From Falsihalocynthiibacter sp042445055 (GTDB lineage: Bacteria; Pseudomonadota; Alphaproteobacteria; Rhodobacterales; Rhodobacteraceae), in the NCBI RefSeq assembly GCF_042445055.1, contig NZ_CP170340.1, forward strand, positions 13,847 to 77,846: a stretch of DNA of 64,000 nucleotides. The letters are read 5' to 3'. Positions 51,009 through 60,172 of the stretch are shown here, piece after piece; the stretch's first letter is position 1; each line of letters opens with the position of its first letter. The position numbers were made by a program, and so were the translations under genes. Below the pieces are notes generated by a model. The model saw only the letters and a list, made by a program, of their open reading frames with translations. It was not told the origin of the DNA and did no database searches.

Positions 51009-53009
51009 ATGATCGAACGCAATGGGCGCGTGGCCCTTGTGGCCGTTTTGGCCACCCTTCCCACATCCGTAACACCCGCATGGTCGCAAGACATCACCGA
51101 TGAAGGCGAGTTTATCGGCACCGTCGTATTGGGCGAGAGCCGCCGCGGCGTCATCACCAACACGGCAACGGCAACGACTGAACTAAACCAAGAAGAACTG
51201 GACGAGCGCCAAGCCTCTACCCTCTCGCAGCTCCTGGATACCGTGCCGGGCGTCACCATCGTGAACGGCTCGACCCCCCAAGGATCCGCGATCAACATTC
51301 GCGGCCTCGGCTCTCAGGCGGGTTCTTACGGCAGTGACGGGATGGTCTCGGTTGTGATTGACGGCGTGCAAAAGGGCCAAGAGGAAATCTATCGCTCGGG
51401 CGGGCTTTTGACGATGGAGCCTGAACTCTTCAAGCAGGTCAAAGTCACCCGTGGCCCCGGCGATGGCTTCCGTTATTCCTCTGGCGCGATTGGCGGCACG
51501 ATTGAGGCCGAGACCAAAGACGCCGCCGATTTCCTGATCGACGGCGACACCTTCGCCTTCCGTCAGAAGTTCGGATACGAGAGCAACGGCGACGGATTCC
51601 TGACCACCTCGATCCTTGCGTGGGCGCCTGATGACAAGCTCGACGTCATCGCATTCGGTGGCTATCGCTCGAACGGGAACCGCACCGACGGCAGCGGCGT
51701 TGAACAGGCCGACACCGCGTTCAATCTTCCGTCTGGTTTGCTCAAGGCCGAGTATAAATTCAGCGACGAACTCACACTTAGCGGCTCGATTTCCTATACC
51801 GAGAACGACGAGAAAGACGTCTCTTATGATGCCTTCTCCGCCGCGCCGTTCTGGGGGGTCGTGGATCGCTATACCAAAGACACAACAGCATATGCCGCTC
51901 TGAACTATAACCCGTTGGACAATGATCTCATTGATCTGACCGCGAAATTTATCTTCTCGGACGAGCAGATAAACCTCTCCTCTGCCAACATCAGCAGCGA
52001 TCTGTATAACTCCGACCACCACACTACGCGCACCGCGTTCCTTGTGGAAAACTACGCAAGTTTCGCTTCGGGCGGCATCGACCACTATGTGACAACAGGT
52101 ATCGAAATCGGACGTCGCGAGCGCTCAAGCCTTACGGATACAGGCTATAACTCTGTTTTGGCTCCGGGCGGGACGGATGATTATGTGGCGTTCTATGCGA
52201 CCGACGAAATGACAATCGGCGCGCTGACCATTACGCCGCAAATGCGTTACGAAACCCAGAACCTGACGTCCGACAACAACCTGACTACCGCGGACGGCAC
52301 CGAATACAGCACGGATTCGGTTGTTGGTGGAATCTCGGCTTTCTATCAGCTTAACGATAATTTCGCCGTCTTCGGGACTGCGGCCTATAACGAAAACATG
52401 CCGCTTTTGGATGACCTGTCGAACCCGCTGTTCATCACCCAAACCGAAAAAGGCGTGACCTATGAGGCCGGTGTTTCCTACGACGGCTTTGGCGTCTTTG
52501 CCGCGAATGATGCGCTGAAATTCAAGATCACAGGCTTTAACACACGCATCTGGGACGGTACGACATACCAATTCGTCGATCAGACGAACCTGCACGGTGT
52601 CGAGCTTGAGATGGCCTATGTGAACCCCGCGTTCTATGCCGATTTCAACGCATCGCGCACACGTGGCACGATCAACGACACAAGCGATTACTTCAACTAC
52701 GCCCCCGCCGACCGCGCGATCCTGACGCTCGGGAAACGTTTCGCCGAGGATCAAATCGACCTCAGCACAGAGATCGTTCACGGCTGGGCGAATGATCGCA
52801 CCTCCTCCACCGTTGGCGCAACAGCCCCAAGCGACAGCTTTACCGCCGTTGGGTTCGCCGCGAGCTATATCCCGAATTCGGGCTTTGCCAAAGACGTGGA
52901 ATTCCGCGCGACAGTCGAGAACGCATTCAACGAAACCTACCGCCCGTACCTCTCAACGCGCAACGCTATCGGGCGCAACTTCAAGCTCTCCGTCAGCAAA
53001 GTATTCTAA
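51009..53009 (+). CDS. hmuR: TonB-dependent heme/hemoglobin receptor
   Basis: 666 residues. Signal peptide VALVAVLATLPTSVTPAWS; plug domain begins TVVLGESRRGVIT and has SQLLDTVPGVTIVNGSTPQGSAINIRGL and VIDGVQKGQEEIYRSGG. The 22-strand barrel follows with a C-terminal Phe (KLSVSKVF). Placed first in an operon with heme-handling and HmuTUV genes, so heme is the expected ligand. GAGGAAA at 50999-51005 is the ribosome site. Confidence 0.85.
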   Translation: MIERNGRVALVAVLATLPTSVTPAWSQDITDEGEFIGTVVLGESRRGVITNTATATTELNQEELDERQASTLSQLLDTVPGVTIVNGSTPQGSAINIRGLGSQAGSYGSDGMVSVVIDGVQKGQEEIYRSGGLLTMEPELFKQVKVTRGPGDGFRYSSGAIGGTIEAETKDAADFLIDGDTFAFRQKFGYESNGDGFLTTSILAWAPDDKLDVIAFGGYRSNGNRTDGSGVEQADTAFNLPSGLLKAEYKFSDELTLSGSISYTENDEKDVSYDAFSAAPFWGVVDRYTKDTTAYAALNYNPLDNDLIDLTAKFIFSDEQINLSSANISSDLYNSDHHTTRTAFLVENYASFASGGIDHYVTTGIEIGRRERSSLTDTGYNSVLAPGGTDDYVAFYATDEMTIGALTITPQMRYETQNLTSDNNLTTADGTEYSTDSVVGGISAFYQLNDNFAVFGTAAYNENMPLLDDLSNPLFITQTEKGVTYEAGVSYDGFGVFAANDALKFKITGFNTRIWDGTTYQFVDQTNLHGVELEMAYVNPAFYADFNASRTRGTINDTSDYFNYAPADRAILTLGKRFAEDQIDLSTEIVHGWANDRTSSTVGATAPSDSFTAVGFAASYIPNSGFAKDVEFRATVENAFNETYRPYLSTRNAIGRNFKLSVSKVF

Positions 53010-53032
53010 TCCTTCCCACGAAAGGTCGCACC

Positions 53033-54079
53033 ATGAACAAGCCCCTAAACCCCAGCGAAATCCGCAAGGCGCAAACCGACAACCAAGACAAACGCGCCCG
53101 CGATCTTGCTGCCACCCTTGGCATATCCGAGGCCGATCTTGTCGCCGCGCAGGTTGGATTTGGCGTCACCCGCATCGCCGCGCATCCCGATACGGTCATG
53201 CCGCTCATCCCCGAACTCGGAGAGGTCATGGCCCTCACCCGTAACGAATCCTGCGTGCATGAACGAACAGGAACCTTCGAGAAGTACCACTCGGGCGAGC
53301 ACGCTTCGATGGTTCTGGGCAAGGAAATCGACACGCGGATCTTCCCTAAACACTGGGTCTATGGATTTGCGGTCGAGACAGAAACACCCAAAGGCCCCCG
53401 CCGCAGCCTTCAGTTTTTTGACGCGGCCGGCGATGCCGTTCAGAAAATCTATCTGCGCGATACTTCGAATATCGACGCTTGGGAACCACTCGTTGCCAAA
53501 CTCAAAGAGGACGATCAGTCCCAAACAACCGAGATCACACCAACGCCCGCCTCTGAACCCGCCAAAATGAACGAGAGCAAGCGCGACATCCTTCTGGATA
53601 AATGGGCGCGCCTGACGGACACGCATCAATTCGGGCTTGTCATCAAAAAGCTCGGCATGAACCGTCTTGGTTCCTATCGCCACGCGGCGGGCGAACGCTG
53701 GGTACGGCGCGTTGAAAACGATAGCGTCGAGGGGTTCCTCAATGCGGTTTCGGACGCCAAGCAAAAAGTGATCTTCTTTGTCGGAAGCAAAGGCAACATC
53801 CAGATCCACTGGGGCACGCTCGATAACATCAAGGTCATGGGTCCGTGGCTGAACGTGCTGGACCCGCGCTTTAATCTTCACCTGCGCGGCGATCACGTCA
53901 GCGAAGTCTATGTTGTCGAAAAACCAACCAAGCGCGGCCCCGCCATTTCCCTCGAAGCCTTTGACGCCAAGGGTGGCCTCATTTTCCAATGTTTCGGCCA
54001 GCGTGACGACAGCGGCGAGTTGGGAGCGTGGACCGATATTCTCGCTGCCCTTCCGGACTATAGCGAAGGTGACGCATGA
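53033..54079 (+). CDS. hmuS: Hemin-degrading / heme-handling protein (HmuS/HemS)
   Basis: 348 residues, the normal length for HmuS/HemS/ChuS, made of two similar halves. Each half has a set of beta-strands: first VMALTRNESCVHERTGTFEKYH, second KQKVIFFVGSKGNIQIHWGTLDN. Ends overlap the next gene by 4 bp. It takes heme from the importer in the cytoplasm and may degrade it. The enzymatic mechanism is not clear from sequence. Confidence 0.85.
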   Translation: MNKPLNPSEIRKAQTDNQDKRARDLAATLGISEADLVAAQVGFGVTRIAAHPDTVMPLIPELGEVMALTRNESCVHERTGTFEKYHSGEHASMVLGKEIDTRIFPKHWVYGFAVETETPKGPRRSLQFFDAAGDAVQKIYLRDTSNIDAWEPLVAKLKEDDQSQTTEITPTPASEPAKMNESKRDILLDKWARLTDTHQFGLVIKKLGMNRLGSYRHAAGERWVRRVENDSVEGFLNAVSDAKQKVIFFVGSKGNIQIHWGTLDNIKVMGPWLNVLDPRFNLHLRGDHVSEVYVVEKPTKRGPAISLEAFDAKGGLIFQCFGQRDDSGELGAWTDILAALPDYSEGDA

Positions 54080-54930
54080 GGTTCCTCGCTCCGATTTTCG
54101 CCCTGATATTGCCCAGCCTCGCAAGCGCGCAATCCTTCCCTGACGCCAAGGCCATCGTCTCTATCGGTGGTCCGGTAACCGAGGTTGTCTATGCCTTGGG
54201 GCAGGAAAGCCGCATTGTGGCGCGCGACACAACATCGGTATTTCCGCCACAAACGGCGGATTTGCCGGACGTCGGATATATGCGTCAACTTTCGGCCGAG
54301 GGGGTGCTCTCGGTCGGGCCGGACCTGATCCTGACGCGTGATACCGCCGGCCCCCCCGAGGTTCTCGACCAATTGCGCGGCGCGGCGGTCCCGATAGTTG
54401 AGGTTGTCGATGCCTTCTCGCCAGAGGCGGTGATCAACGCGGTCAACACAATCGGCACAGCGCTCGACGTCCCCGCCGAAGCCGAAGCCCTCGCGACACG
54501 CATTCAACAAGAGTTCGACACGCTCGCCGAAAAACAGGCCCAAGCGCCCGTAAACACACGCGTTCTCTTCGTGCTCTCGAACAAAGGTGGACGCCTGACC
54601 GTTGCGGGCCGCGACACGGGCGCCAACGGAATCATCAAGCTTGCGGGCGGCACTAACGCGATGGAGGATGCCTTCTCCGGCTATAAAATCATGAACGACG
54701 AGGCCCTGATCTCCGCCGCTCCTGACGTGATTTTGATGATGCCGCCAACGGGCGACCACACGGGCGATATCTCCGATGTCCTCACCCTCCCCGCCATTTC
54801 CCAAACCCCCGCAGGGCAAAATGACGCTCTCGTTATGGTCGATCCTGCGGCTCTTGGGTTTGGCCCACGCACGGGGCAATTCGCCACGCAACTCTACGCG
54901 GATCTTCGCGCCATAACGGCCAAGGACTAA
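54076..54930 (+). CDS. hmuT: Heme ABC transporter binding protein
   Basis: 284 residues. Signal peptide LAPIFALILPSLASAQS. Binding-protein fold with RDTTSVFPPQTADLPDVGYMRQLSAEG, a region that supplies the heme-binding Tyr in HmuT/ShuT, and TGANGIIKLAGGTNAM. Delivers heme to HmuUV at the inner membrane. Overlaps hmuS by 4 bp and is followed after 4 bp by hmuU. Confidence 0.85.
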   Translation: MRFLAPIFALILPSLASAQSFPDAKAIVSIGGPVTEVVYALGQESRIVARDTTSVFPPQTADLPDVGYMRQLSAEGVLSVGPDLILTRDTAGPPEVLDQLRGAAVPIVEVVDAFSPEAVINAVNTIGTALDVPAEAEALATRIQQEFDTLAEKQAQAPVNTRVLFVLSNKGGRLTVAGRDTGANGIIKLAGGTNAMEDAFSGYKIMNDEALISAAPDVILMMPPTGDHTGDISDVLTLPAISQTPAGQNDALVMVDPAALGFGPRTGQFATQLYADLRAITAKD

Positions 54931-54934
54931 AACA

Positions 54935-56008
54935 ATGACCGCCACGACCGAACTCAACTTTACCGCCACAGGAGACCGCCGCGCCCGCGCCCGCGCTACA
55001 CAAGCGGCACTCCTTGCGGTGCTGATCTTGACAATGCTCATAAGTTTGGGCTGGGGATCGGCATCCGATACCGACGTGATCGGTGCGCTTTTGGCAAAGT
55101 TCGGCGTGGGGTCGGCATCCGTGCGCGACATCACAATCATCTGGGATATCCGTATGCCGCGCATGGTTACGGGCGCATTGGTCGGCGCGGCCCTCGCGGT
55201 ATCGGGTGCTGTTATGCAAGGGCTTTTCCGCAATCCGCTCGCTGATCCCGGCCTTGTCGGAATTAGCGCGGGTGCCAGTTTGGGCGCGGTGGCGGCGATC
55301 GTTCTGGGTGGCTTGCTTCCGCTTGGATTACAGGTCGCGGCGGGACCGTACCTTGTGCCGTTCGCCGCATTTGCTGGCGGATGGTGCGCCACGCTTGTGC
55401 TCTATCGGGTGGCCACGCGGCGCGGTCAAACATCGGTGGCGACGATGCTCTTGGCGGGGATTGCCCTCGGCGCATTAACGGGCGCGCTGACGGGTTTCAT
55501 CGTCTATCGCGCGTCCGACGATCAACTGCGTGATCTCACATTCTGGAGCATGGGTTCCGTCGCAGGTGCCACATGGACCAAGCTTTTCGCCGCAGGCCCG
55601 ATCATCCTCGCCGCCCTCCTCGCGGCACCATTTCTCGCACGCGCACTTGATGCCCTCGCCCTTGGCGAAGCGGTCGCAACCCACCTTGGCATTGACGTAC
55701 AGCGCATGAAACGCATTTCGATCCTCTCGGTTGCGGGATCGGTTGGCGCATCGGTCGCCATCACGGGTGGTATCGGTTTTGTGGGCATCGTTGTGCCCCA
55801 CATCCTGCGCCTTGTTCAGGGGCCAGAGCACAAATTACTCCTGCCCAATTCCGCGATCCTCGGCGCGATAATCCTGATGATCGCCGACATGATCAGCCGC
55901 ACAATCGTCGCCCCCGCCGAACTGCCCATCGGCATCGTTACCGCCGTTTTGGGTGGTCCGTTCTTCCTCTGGGTGCTGCTGAAAAACCGTTCATTGCTGG
56001 AGGCCTAA
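54935..56008 (+). CDS. hmuU: Heme ABC transporter permease
   Basis: 357 residues with about ten helices. FecCD family signatures: WDIRMPRMVTGALVGAALAVSGAVMQGLFRNPLADPGLVGISAGASLGA and GGIGFVGIVVPHILRLVQG. Forms the inner-membrane pore of the heme importer with HmuV. Starts 4 bp after hmuT. Confidence 0.9.
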   Translation: MTATTELNFTATGDRRARARATQAALLAVLILTMLISLGWGSASDTDVIGALLAKFGVGSASVRDITIIWDIRMPRMVTGALVGAALAVSGAVMQGLFRNPLADPGLVGISAGASLGAVAAIVLGGLLPLGLQVAAGPYLVPFAAFAGGWCATLVLYRVATRRGQTSVATMLLAGIALGALTGALTGFIVYRASDDQLRDLTFWSMGSVAGATWTKLFAAGPIILAALLAAPFLARALDALALGEAVATHLGIDVQRMKRISILSVAGSVGASVAITGGIGFVGIVVPHILRLVQGPEHKLLLPNSAILGAIILMIADMISRTIVAPAELPIGIVTAVLGGPFFLWVLLKNRSLLEA

Positions 56009-56009
56009 C

Positions 56010-56819
56010 ATGATGCAAGCACAAGATATCACCGTTAAATATGGCCGAACGACGGTGCTCGATAACGTCGATTTTGCCGCCGAAGCAGGACAGCTCACCG
56101 CGATTGTCGGGCCGAACGGTTCGGGCAAAACGACCCTGCTCAAGGCCATGACGGGCGAAATCCCCGCAAGCGGCGAAACCACCCTTCAGGGTCGCGCAAT
56201 CTCGCAGATGTCCCCGACCGAGCTCGCCACACAACGCGCCGTTTTACCGCAATCAGGCAACATCGCGTTTCCGTTTACCGTGCTTGAACTCGTGCGATTG
56301 GGCCTCACTTCGGGGCTGGCATCACACGATCCAACCCATCAGGAAACGCTCCCGCTCAAGGCGCTGGATCGCGTCGGCCTGCGCGGTTTTGAGGGACGGC
56401 TGGTTCAGGAACTCTCGGGCGGCGAACGCCAGCGGGCGCAACTGGCGCGCGTATTGGTGCAAATCTGGGAACCCACCCTGAACGGAACCCCTCGCTGGCT
56501 CTTTCTGGATGAACCTGTCTCGGCGCTCGACATTGGGCACCAACTTGTCGTGATGCAGGTCGCCCGCGATTTCGCAAGGGCGGGCGGCGGCGTGGTTGCG
56601 GTGATGCACGACCTCAACCTGACGGCGATGTTTGCCGATCACGTTTACCTTTTGGATCGCGGACGCGTCCGTGCCTCAGGCACCCCCAAAAGTGTTCTGA
56701 CCGACACCGACCTCTCGGCATGCTATGGCTGCGCGCTGCGCACCAACACGCCACCACCCCACGGCGGACCGTGGATTCTCCCCCAAGCTACTTCCTCACA
56801 CCAAGAGGCAACTCTATGA
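56010..56819 (+). CDS. hmuV: Heme ABC transporter ATPase
   Basis: 269 residues. Walker A GPNGSGKTTLLKA, signature ELSGGERQRAQLARV and Walker B WLFLDEPVSALD are all intact. Q-loop is in VLPQSGNIAFPFTV. Powers heme import with HmuU. Its stop overlaps the next start (ATGA). Confidence 0.9.
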   Translation: MMQAQDITVKYGRTTVLDNVDFAAEAGQLTAIVGPNGSGKTTLLKAMTGEIPASGETTLQGRAISQMSPTELATQRAVLPQSGNIAFPFTVLELVRLGLTSGLASHDPTHQETLPLKALDRVGLRGFEGRLVQELSGGERQRAQLARVLVQIWEPTLNGTPRWLFLDEPVSALDIGHQLVVMQVARDFARAGGGVVAVMHDLNLTAMFADHVYLLDRGRVRASGTPKSVLTDTDLSACYGCALRTNTPPPHGGPWILPQATSSHQEATL

Positions 56820-57205
56820 AACACCTCATCTTTTCCGCGCTCCTAATACTCGCACCCACCCTCGGACATGCGGCGACAACCGTCGAACTCAACGCGCTTG
56901 AACAACAAGAAGACGCCTGCCGCATGACATTCACCATCACCAGCGAAGAAGGCCTATCGGCGCTTCAAACGCAAACTGTGCTGTTTGACGAATCCGGCGC
57001 GGTGCATTTGTTTACCCTTTTTGACTTTGGCGAAATCCCTGCGGGCGGGATGCGCGTGCGGCAATTCGATATTCCCACCCTGCCCTGCGACAAGACGAAA
57101 CTGGTGCTGTTCAATGGCATCGAGCAATGCGAATCCGAGGGCGGCGCCTGTGAGAACCCGCTGAATTTCACCTCGCGCATCGACGGTCTTGAGGTGCAAC
57201 AATGA
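56816..57205 (+). CDS. Small secreted Cys-containing protein between hmuV and exbB
   Basis: 129 residues from ATG 56816, overlapping the hmuV stop by 4 bp; reading frames further upstream lie inside hmuV. Signal peptide KHLIFSALLILAPTLGHA. Four Cys in the mature part: near residue 38 (EDACRMTF), about 92 (TLPCDKTK), about 105 (EQCESEGG) and about 111 (GACENP). Contains the acid-rich QCESEGGACENPLNF and short beta-strands. It is overlapped by exbB, so it is translationally embedded in the heme operon. No known family recognised. It may be an accessory to the TonB complex. Confidence 0.65.
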   Translation: MKHLIFSALLILAPTLGHAATTVELNALEQQEDACRMTFTITSEEGLSALQTQTVLFDESGAVHLFTLFDFGEIPAGGMRVRQFDIPTLPCDKTKLVLFNGIEQCESEGGACENPLNFTSRIDGLEVQQ

Positions 57206-57798
57206 TCGCCCGCGCGTCTGAACGTCTCGCCGAACTTGTCGCGCTCGGCGGGCCCGTTGTGGCCATTCTGCTCGCGCTGTCGGTGCTCGCGCTTGCCTGT
57301 GTTGTCTGGAAAGCAGGCGTGTTCTGGATTGAGGGCATCGGCCCCAACACAGGCCGCGGTTTTGCCGCCCGGACCCTTGCCGAAACACGCGCGGCCCGCG
57401 CAAATACCGCCCTCGGCGATCTGCGAACACGGGCCCATGCGCGGCTGGATCAACATTTCACCAAGGCCGCAACGGGCCTGCGCCTGCTCGATGTTGTGGC
57501 CCAAATCGCGCCGCTCCTTGGGTTGTTCGGAACGGTTTTGGGCATGATCGCCGCCTTTCGCACCCTCCAAGAAGCAGGCGGAACCGCCGATCCCGCCGTG
57601 CTCGCGGGTGGCATCTGGGTTGCGCTGGTCACGACGGCGGCGGGGCTTGTTGTCGCAATGCCGGCCTCGGTTGCGCTCAACTGGTTTGACGCGCAACTCG
57701 ACGCGCACCGCACAGCTACCAACGACGCGATTGAGGAAATTCTCACCCCGAACCTGTTCGCGGATAACGAAAAATCTGGCATCCCCGCCCATGCCTAG
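57202..57798 (+). CDS. exbB: ExbB/TolQ/MotA proton channel protein
   Basis: 198 residues with three membrane helices. The first helix (GGPVVAILLALSVLALACVVWKAG), then the loop, and the MotA_ExbB core DVVAQIAPLLGLFGTVLGMIAAF and GGIWVALVTTAAGLVVAMPASVALN. It forms the pentameric motor with ExbD that energises TonB. Overlaps its neighbours on both sides (4 bp and 8 bp). Confidence 0.9.
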   Translation: MIARASERLAELVALGGPVVAILLALSVLALACVVWKAGVFWIEGIGPNTGRGFAARTLAETRAARANTALGDLRTRAHARLDQHFTKAATGLRLLDVVAQIAPLLGLFGTVLGMIAAFRTLQEAGGTADPAVLAGGIWVALVTTAAGLVVAMPASVALNWFDAQLDAHRTATNDAIEEILTPNLFADNEKSGIPAHA

Positions 57799-58171
57799 GG
57801 TCGGCGCAAAACGGCGTGGGCGGCTCTCGATGACGTCGCTGATCGACGTTATTTTCCTACTGCTGCTGTTCTTTATGCTCTCATCGACCTTCTCAAAATT
57901 CGGCGAGATCGAACTCCGCGTGAATGGCGCATCCGCCGCGCCTTTCTCGGACAGCCCCGTTGTTTTTGCACGGCTCGATGCCACGTCCCTGCGCATCAAT
58001 GGCCGCGAAGTGAACGCCGAAAATGTCGAACAAGCCGTCGAACCTCACCGTCGCGGCGAGCGGGTCACGCTTCTCCTTTCGGTCACATCCGACGCATCGG
58101 CGCAGGCCCTCGCCGACGCGTTGCGCACCCTCGCCCGTGTCCCTGACGCCGACTTTTCAGTGATGGAATAG
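57791..58171 (+). CDS. exbD: ExbD/TolR transport protein, canonical
   Basis: 126 residues from ATG 57791, overlapping exbB by 8 bp. The single membrane helix has the proton-carrying Asp: MTSLIDVIFLLLLFFMLSS, D19. A periplasmic domain (residues about 40-126) follows with ATSLRINGREV. It works in the ExbB ring with TonB. The next gene is a second ExbD without this Asp. Confidence 0.85.
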   Translation: MPRVGAKRRGRLSMTSLIDVIFLLLLFFMLSSTFSKFGEIELRVNGASAAPFSDSPVVFARLDATSLRINGREVNAENVEQAVEPHRRGERVTLLLSVTSDASAQALADALRTLARVPDADFSVME

Positions 58172-58173
58172 CC

Positions 58174-58554
58174 ATGCCCCGCCGCCCCAGAACAAGCGAA
58201 CCGACGCTGCCGCTCATCAATATCGTATTTCTGATGCTGGTATTTTTCCTCGTCGCCGCACAGGTTGCGCGCCCCTTGGACAGCGAATTGAACCTAGTGA
58301 AAACAGACGATCCCGCCATCGTCCCGCCCGCCGACGCCTTGGTTATTCATGCGGATGGACGCACAACATGGCGCGGCGAAGCGCGCGAACCATCCGAAGT
58401 GATCGTCGCACTTCAGGCCGAGGGATACGACGGCCCCGCGCGCATTCTCCCCGATCGCGATGCCCCCGCGCACGCGGTGCTCGCCGCTGCAAACGCGCTG
58501 CGTACGGCTGCGGATTCGAAAATTCTCATCGTCACGGAAAGGGCCTTACAATGA
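58174..58554 (+). CDS. exbD: ExbD-like protein with Asn in place of the membrane Asp
   Basis: 126 residues, starting 2 bp after the first exbD. The helix reads PLINIVFLMLVFFLVAAQV, so the position of the conserved Asp is Asn (codon AAT at 58219-58221, residue 16). The periplasmic domain (VIHADGRTTWRGEA, ARILPDRDAPAHAVLAAANAL) matches ExbD/TolR. The change from Asp should block proton translocation by this subunit. Possibly it pairs with the canonical ExbD in the asymmetric motor, where one subunit may suffice. Otherwise the gene looks intact. Confidence 0.8.
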   Translation: MPRRPRTSEPTLPLINIVFLMLVFFLVAAQVARPLDSELNLVKTDDPAIVPPADALVIHADGRTTWRGEAREPSEVIVALQAEGYDGPARILPDRDAPAHAVLAAANALRTAADSKILIVTERALQ

Positions 58555-59294
58555 ACAAGCTACTGTTTCCTTGCGCGATTTTACTGTCGGGCGCAGTGCA
58601 TATCGCGCTCGTGGGGATCGGCCCAACCGCCCCCGAACCCGTGCTCGAAGGCGGAGATGTCGCGGGCGAAGTTGCGCTCGGCCTCGGTTTTGCAGACTTG
58701 GTCGCGGGCAACGCAGGCGCCGCCCCCACCAGCACCACGCCACGGGTCGAACCCGCCGCCACAGCGCAATCGGTCACGCCCCCATCAAAACTTTCCCCCG
58801 TCGAACCGGCCAAATCTCCCGCGCCCAAGTCGGTCCAATCTGCAACAGCCCCCGCCAAGTCCATCACCGCCAAAACCCCGCCAAAGGCCGAAAAGACCGC
58901 CGCAACCGCGCCTTCAAAACAGGGCAACGCGGCGGTCAACAATACCAAGGGCCAAGCCACTGGCGCGAAATCCGCCACCGCAGCCGAGGCAAACAAGGCC
59001 CCGAAAAGCACCGCCAAACAGGTCGGAAACGGCGCGATGAAATCCTATCAATCTGACGTCCTTCGCCAAATCGCGCGCGTGCCCAAACGCCGCGCCGGAG
59101 CGCGCGGGGATGCGTTGGTTGGCATATCCATCACTCCAAACGGCGCCATTTCGGCGGCCCTCATCGTTCAATCCTCTGGTCATGCAGCGATCGACAAGCT
59201 CGCCGTCGCCCAAATAAAACGCGCCGCGCCCTTCAAACCCACGCCAACAGGCGCAACCATAAAAGTCGTCGTGCGCTTTCAAAGCAAAGGTTAA
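58551..59294 (+). CDS. tonB: TonB protein
   Basis: 247 residues from ATG 58551, overlapping the previous stop by 4 bp. N-terminal anchor (LFPCAILLSGAVHIALVGIG, with the His of TonB anchors), then a long Pro/Lys/Ala-rich linker (about 50-155), then a TonB C-terminal domain from KSYQSDVLRQIARVPKRRAGARG through GISITPNGAISAALIVQSSG to IKVVVRF. Transmits energy from ExbBD to HmuR. Confidence 0.9.
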   Translation: MNKLLFPCAILLSGAVHIALVGIGPTAPEPVLEGGDVAGEVALGLGFADLVAGNAGAAPTSTTPRVEPAATAQSVTPPSKLSPVEPAKSPAPKSVQSATAPAKSITAKTPPKAEKTAATAPSKQGNAAVNNTKGQATGAKSATAAEANKAPKSTAKQVGNGAMKSYQSDVLRQIARVPKRRAGARGDALVGISITPNGAISAALIVQSSGHAAIDKLAVAQIKRAAPFKPTPTGATIKVVVRFQSKG

Positions 59295-59325
59295 GCGGCT
59301 CTTAACTTCGCGCGATCAAAAGGCT

Positions 59326-59610
59326 ATGACAGTGGAAAATTCCGTCGGAGCGCCCATGCCAAAAACGCCGAATCCATGCATTGATGTCTGTAAATACAAA
59401 CGCGCAGGGCATTGTATCGGGTGCTCGATGACCAAGCCCCAAAAGTCTCTGTTCAAGAAAATTAAGAAAGAAAGTCAGCGCCAGGGTTTCATGACCATGC
59501 TCTTGGCACAGCAGGATGTCATAGGAAAATACGGCGCGTGGCGCGTGGAATACGCCAAGAAGTGTCGGAAGAAGGGCGTTACGCCGCCCTTCACCGACCC
59601 GAATAGTTAA
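59326..59610 (+). CDS. DUF1289 family protein
   Basis: 94 residues. The short Cys-rich motif PNPCIDVCKYKRAGHCIGCSMT near residues 15-36 is the DUF1289 signature, which often binds an iron-sulfur cluster or zinc. The ending is unusually long and basic (KIKKESQRQGFMTML). Starts at ATG 59326 (an ATG at 59356 is also possible). Its end overlaps the convergent dps gene by 4 bp. Confidence 0.8.
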   Translation: MTVENSVGAPMPKTPNPCIDVCKYKRAGHCIGCSMTKPQKSLFKKIKKESQRQGFMTMLLAQQDVIGKYGAWRVEYAKKCRKKGVTPPFTDPNS

Positions 59611-60077
59611 CCAAGGTGCGAACGCAAGAACCACGCAAATTTTTCGTGGGTCTGGCCCCGCGCAATACAGAGATCTTCGGTCAAAGTATCGCCGTGTGAT
59701 GCCGCCAATTCGCCAGCACCGCCGAGCGTTTCCGCAAGCGTTACCTGAGCGTCGAGCATCATTTTAATCATCTCTTTGTCCGTCGCGGTTCCCTCATGCT
59801 CAGAAACTTTCGAGCGCTTAAGCATACCTGCAAGCGTGCCTTCGGAATGCGCATCAATCGCGCGGATCCGTTCGGCAAGATCATCTTGCGCAATGAAGTG
59901 GTCTTCGTAAATTTTTTGGAAAAGATCGTGCAGAGGGCCAAACGCCATACCCTTCACGTTCCAATGGAAGTTCTGCGCGAGCATCGTCGTCACCGCTGTT
60001 TCGGCGACCGATTGGTTCAGGGCCTCTGCGATTGCGGATTTGGCGTCAGTACTTAGAGCATTTGCTGTTTGGGTCAT
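59607..60077 (-). CDS. dps: Dps DNA-protection protein
   Basis: 156 residues, typical for Dps. The ferroxidase site at the dimer interface is carried by QNFHWNVKG (near 36-44) and DDLAERIRAID (about 65-75). It oxidises Fe(II) with peroxide and stores iron in a 12-mer, protecting DNA. AAAGGAG precedes the start. An Irr-type box lies about 100 bp upstream, suggesting iron control. Confidence 0.9.
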   Translation of the reverse strand: MTQTANALSTDAKSAIAEALNQSVAETAVTTMLAQNFHWNVKGMAFGPLHDLFQKIYEDHFIAQDDLAERIRAIDAHSEGTLAGMLKRSKVSEHEGTATDKEMIKMMLDAQVTLAETLGGAGELAASHGDTLTEDLCIARGQTHEKFAWFLRSHLG

Positions 60078-60172
60078 TTAGGTACTCCTTTTAAAATAGG
60101 GGAGATGGCTGGCGATCAATTAGCTTGCTGACCCCATACTTAGGAGTTTCAAACCAAATGCCAAGACCTAAA

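Noticed and set aside
51183..52085. Minus-strand frame within the heme receptor gene
   Set aside because: Shadow of the TonB receptor; no domain seen.
54058..55392. Long minus-strand frame across hmuT and hmuU
   Set aside because: Shadow of the plus-strand heme genes, low-complexity composition, no domain match.
58657..59040. Pro/Arg-rich open frame within tonB
   Set aside because: Frame shadow of the low-complexity TonB linker.
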